Shown piece after piece: positions 63,923 to 64,000 of a stretch of 64,000 nucleotides of DNA. The notes under the pieces are model-generated. The model was not told the origin of the DNA. It searched no databases and saw only the letters and a list, made by a program, of their open reading frames with translations. This stretch comes from Dioscorea cayenensis subsp. rotundata (lineage: Eukaryota > Streptophyta > Magnoliopsida > Dioscoreales > Dioscoreaceae), in the NCBI RefSeq assembly GCF_009730915.1, contig NC_052483.1, forward strand, positions 1,240,001 through 1,304,000. The letters are read 5' to 3'. Numbering within the stretch: the first letter of the stretch is position 1; each line of letters opens with the position of its first letter. Made by a program: the position numbers and the translations under genes.

Positions 63923-64000
63923 GTCAGTTTAAAGAAGCTGTATTGATTTCTATATTGCATTAGTTAAATTCTAATAATTGTCTAGATGTTTGTATCTTTT

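Overview
The window looks like nuclear DNA of a flowering plant. It has split genes with GT-AG introns, plant-type protein families, two nuclear tRNA genes, an L1-type LINE, MITEs, a large LTR element and AT-rich intergenic DNA full of (TA)n runs. GC-rich first exons followed by AT-richer downstream exons hint at a monocot, but this is only an inference. Positions 39201-40200 are an assembly gap of exactly 1000 N.

Layout, left half. 1-3.2 kb is AT-rich intergenic DNA with a probable MITE. 3.5-8.1 kb (+) is an LRR receptor-like pseudokinase of the At2g16250 type. A tRNA-Gln(CUG) gene (-) at 8.84 kb follows. 9.2-11.0 kb (-) is a complete seven-exon AP-3 adaptor sigma subunit, and a tRNA-Arg(CCU) (+) lies just 5' of it. 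12.4-16.2 kb (-) is a complete eight-exon gene for the complex I 2x[4Fe-4S] subunit NDUFS8/TYKY. Divergent from it, at 17.3 kb (+), is a small NFD6/NOXY2-like mitochondrial protein. A decayed piece of plastid 23S rDNA lies between these two nuclear genes for mitochondrial proteins. 22.9-24.1 kb (+) is a conserved plant protein of the At1g01500 type. 24.5-31.1 kb is a 6.6 kb LINE on the minus strand with a clear 14-bp target-site duplication.

Layout, right half. 34.0-35.5 kb (-) is an intact single-exon CYP94-family P450. 35.5-44.5 kb is AT-rich and contains microsatellites, the gap, a Stowaway-like MITE and a GC-rich promoter-like island with no visible gene. 44.5-51.1 kb is an LTR retroelement fossil with 3-kb LTRs around only about 0.5 kb of internal DNA. 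It sits inside an older host tandem array of about 160-bp units. 51.1-56.9 kb has no gene I can support. 57.0-59.3 kb (-) is a two-exon gene for a conserved 105-residue membrane protein, with a minisatellite in its intron. 61.0 kb to the right edge (+) is CAP1, the actin-regulating cyclase-associated protein, cut off by the window end.

The genes do not form a pathway. This is ordinary eukaryotic gene order, and I did not find a clear novel system. The most useful observations are: three single-base insertions in two otherwise well-conserved host genes, all next to a GAG/CTC triplet, which suggests an assembly-error signature; a degenerate catalytic site in the LRR kinase; a GC-AG intron in CAP1; a plastid rDNA fragment in the NDUFS8 upstream region; several TSD-supported mobile elements; and an orphan promoter-like GC island.
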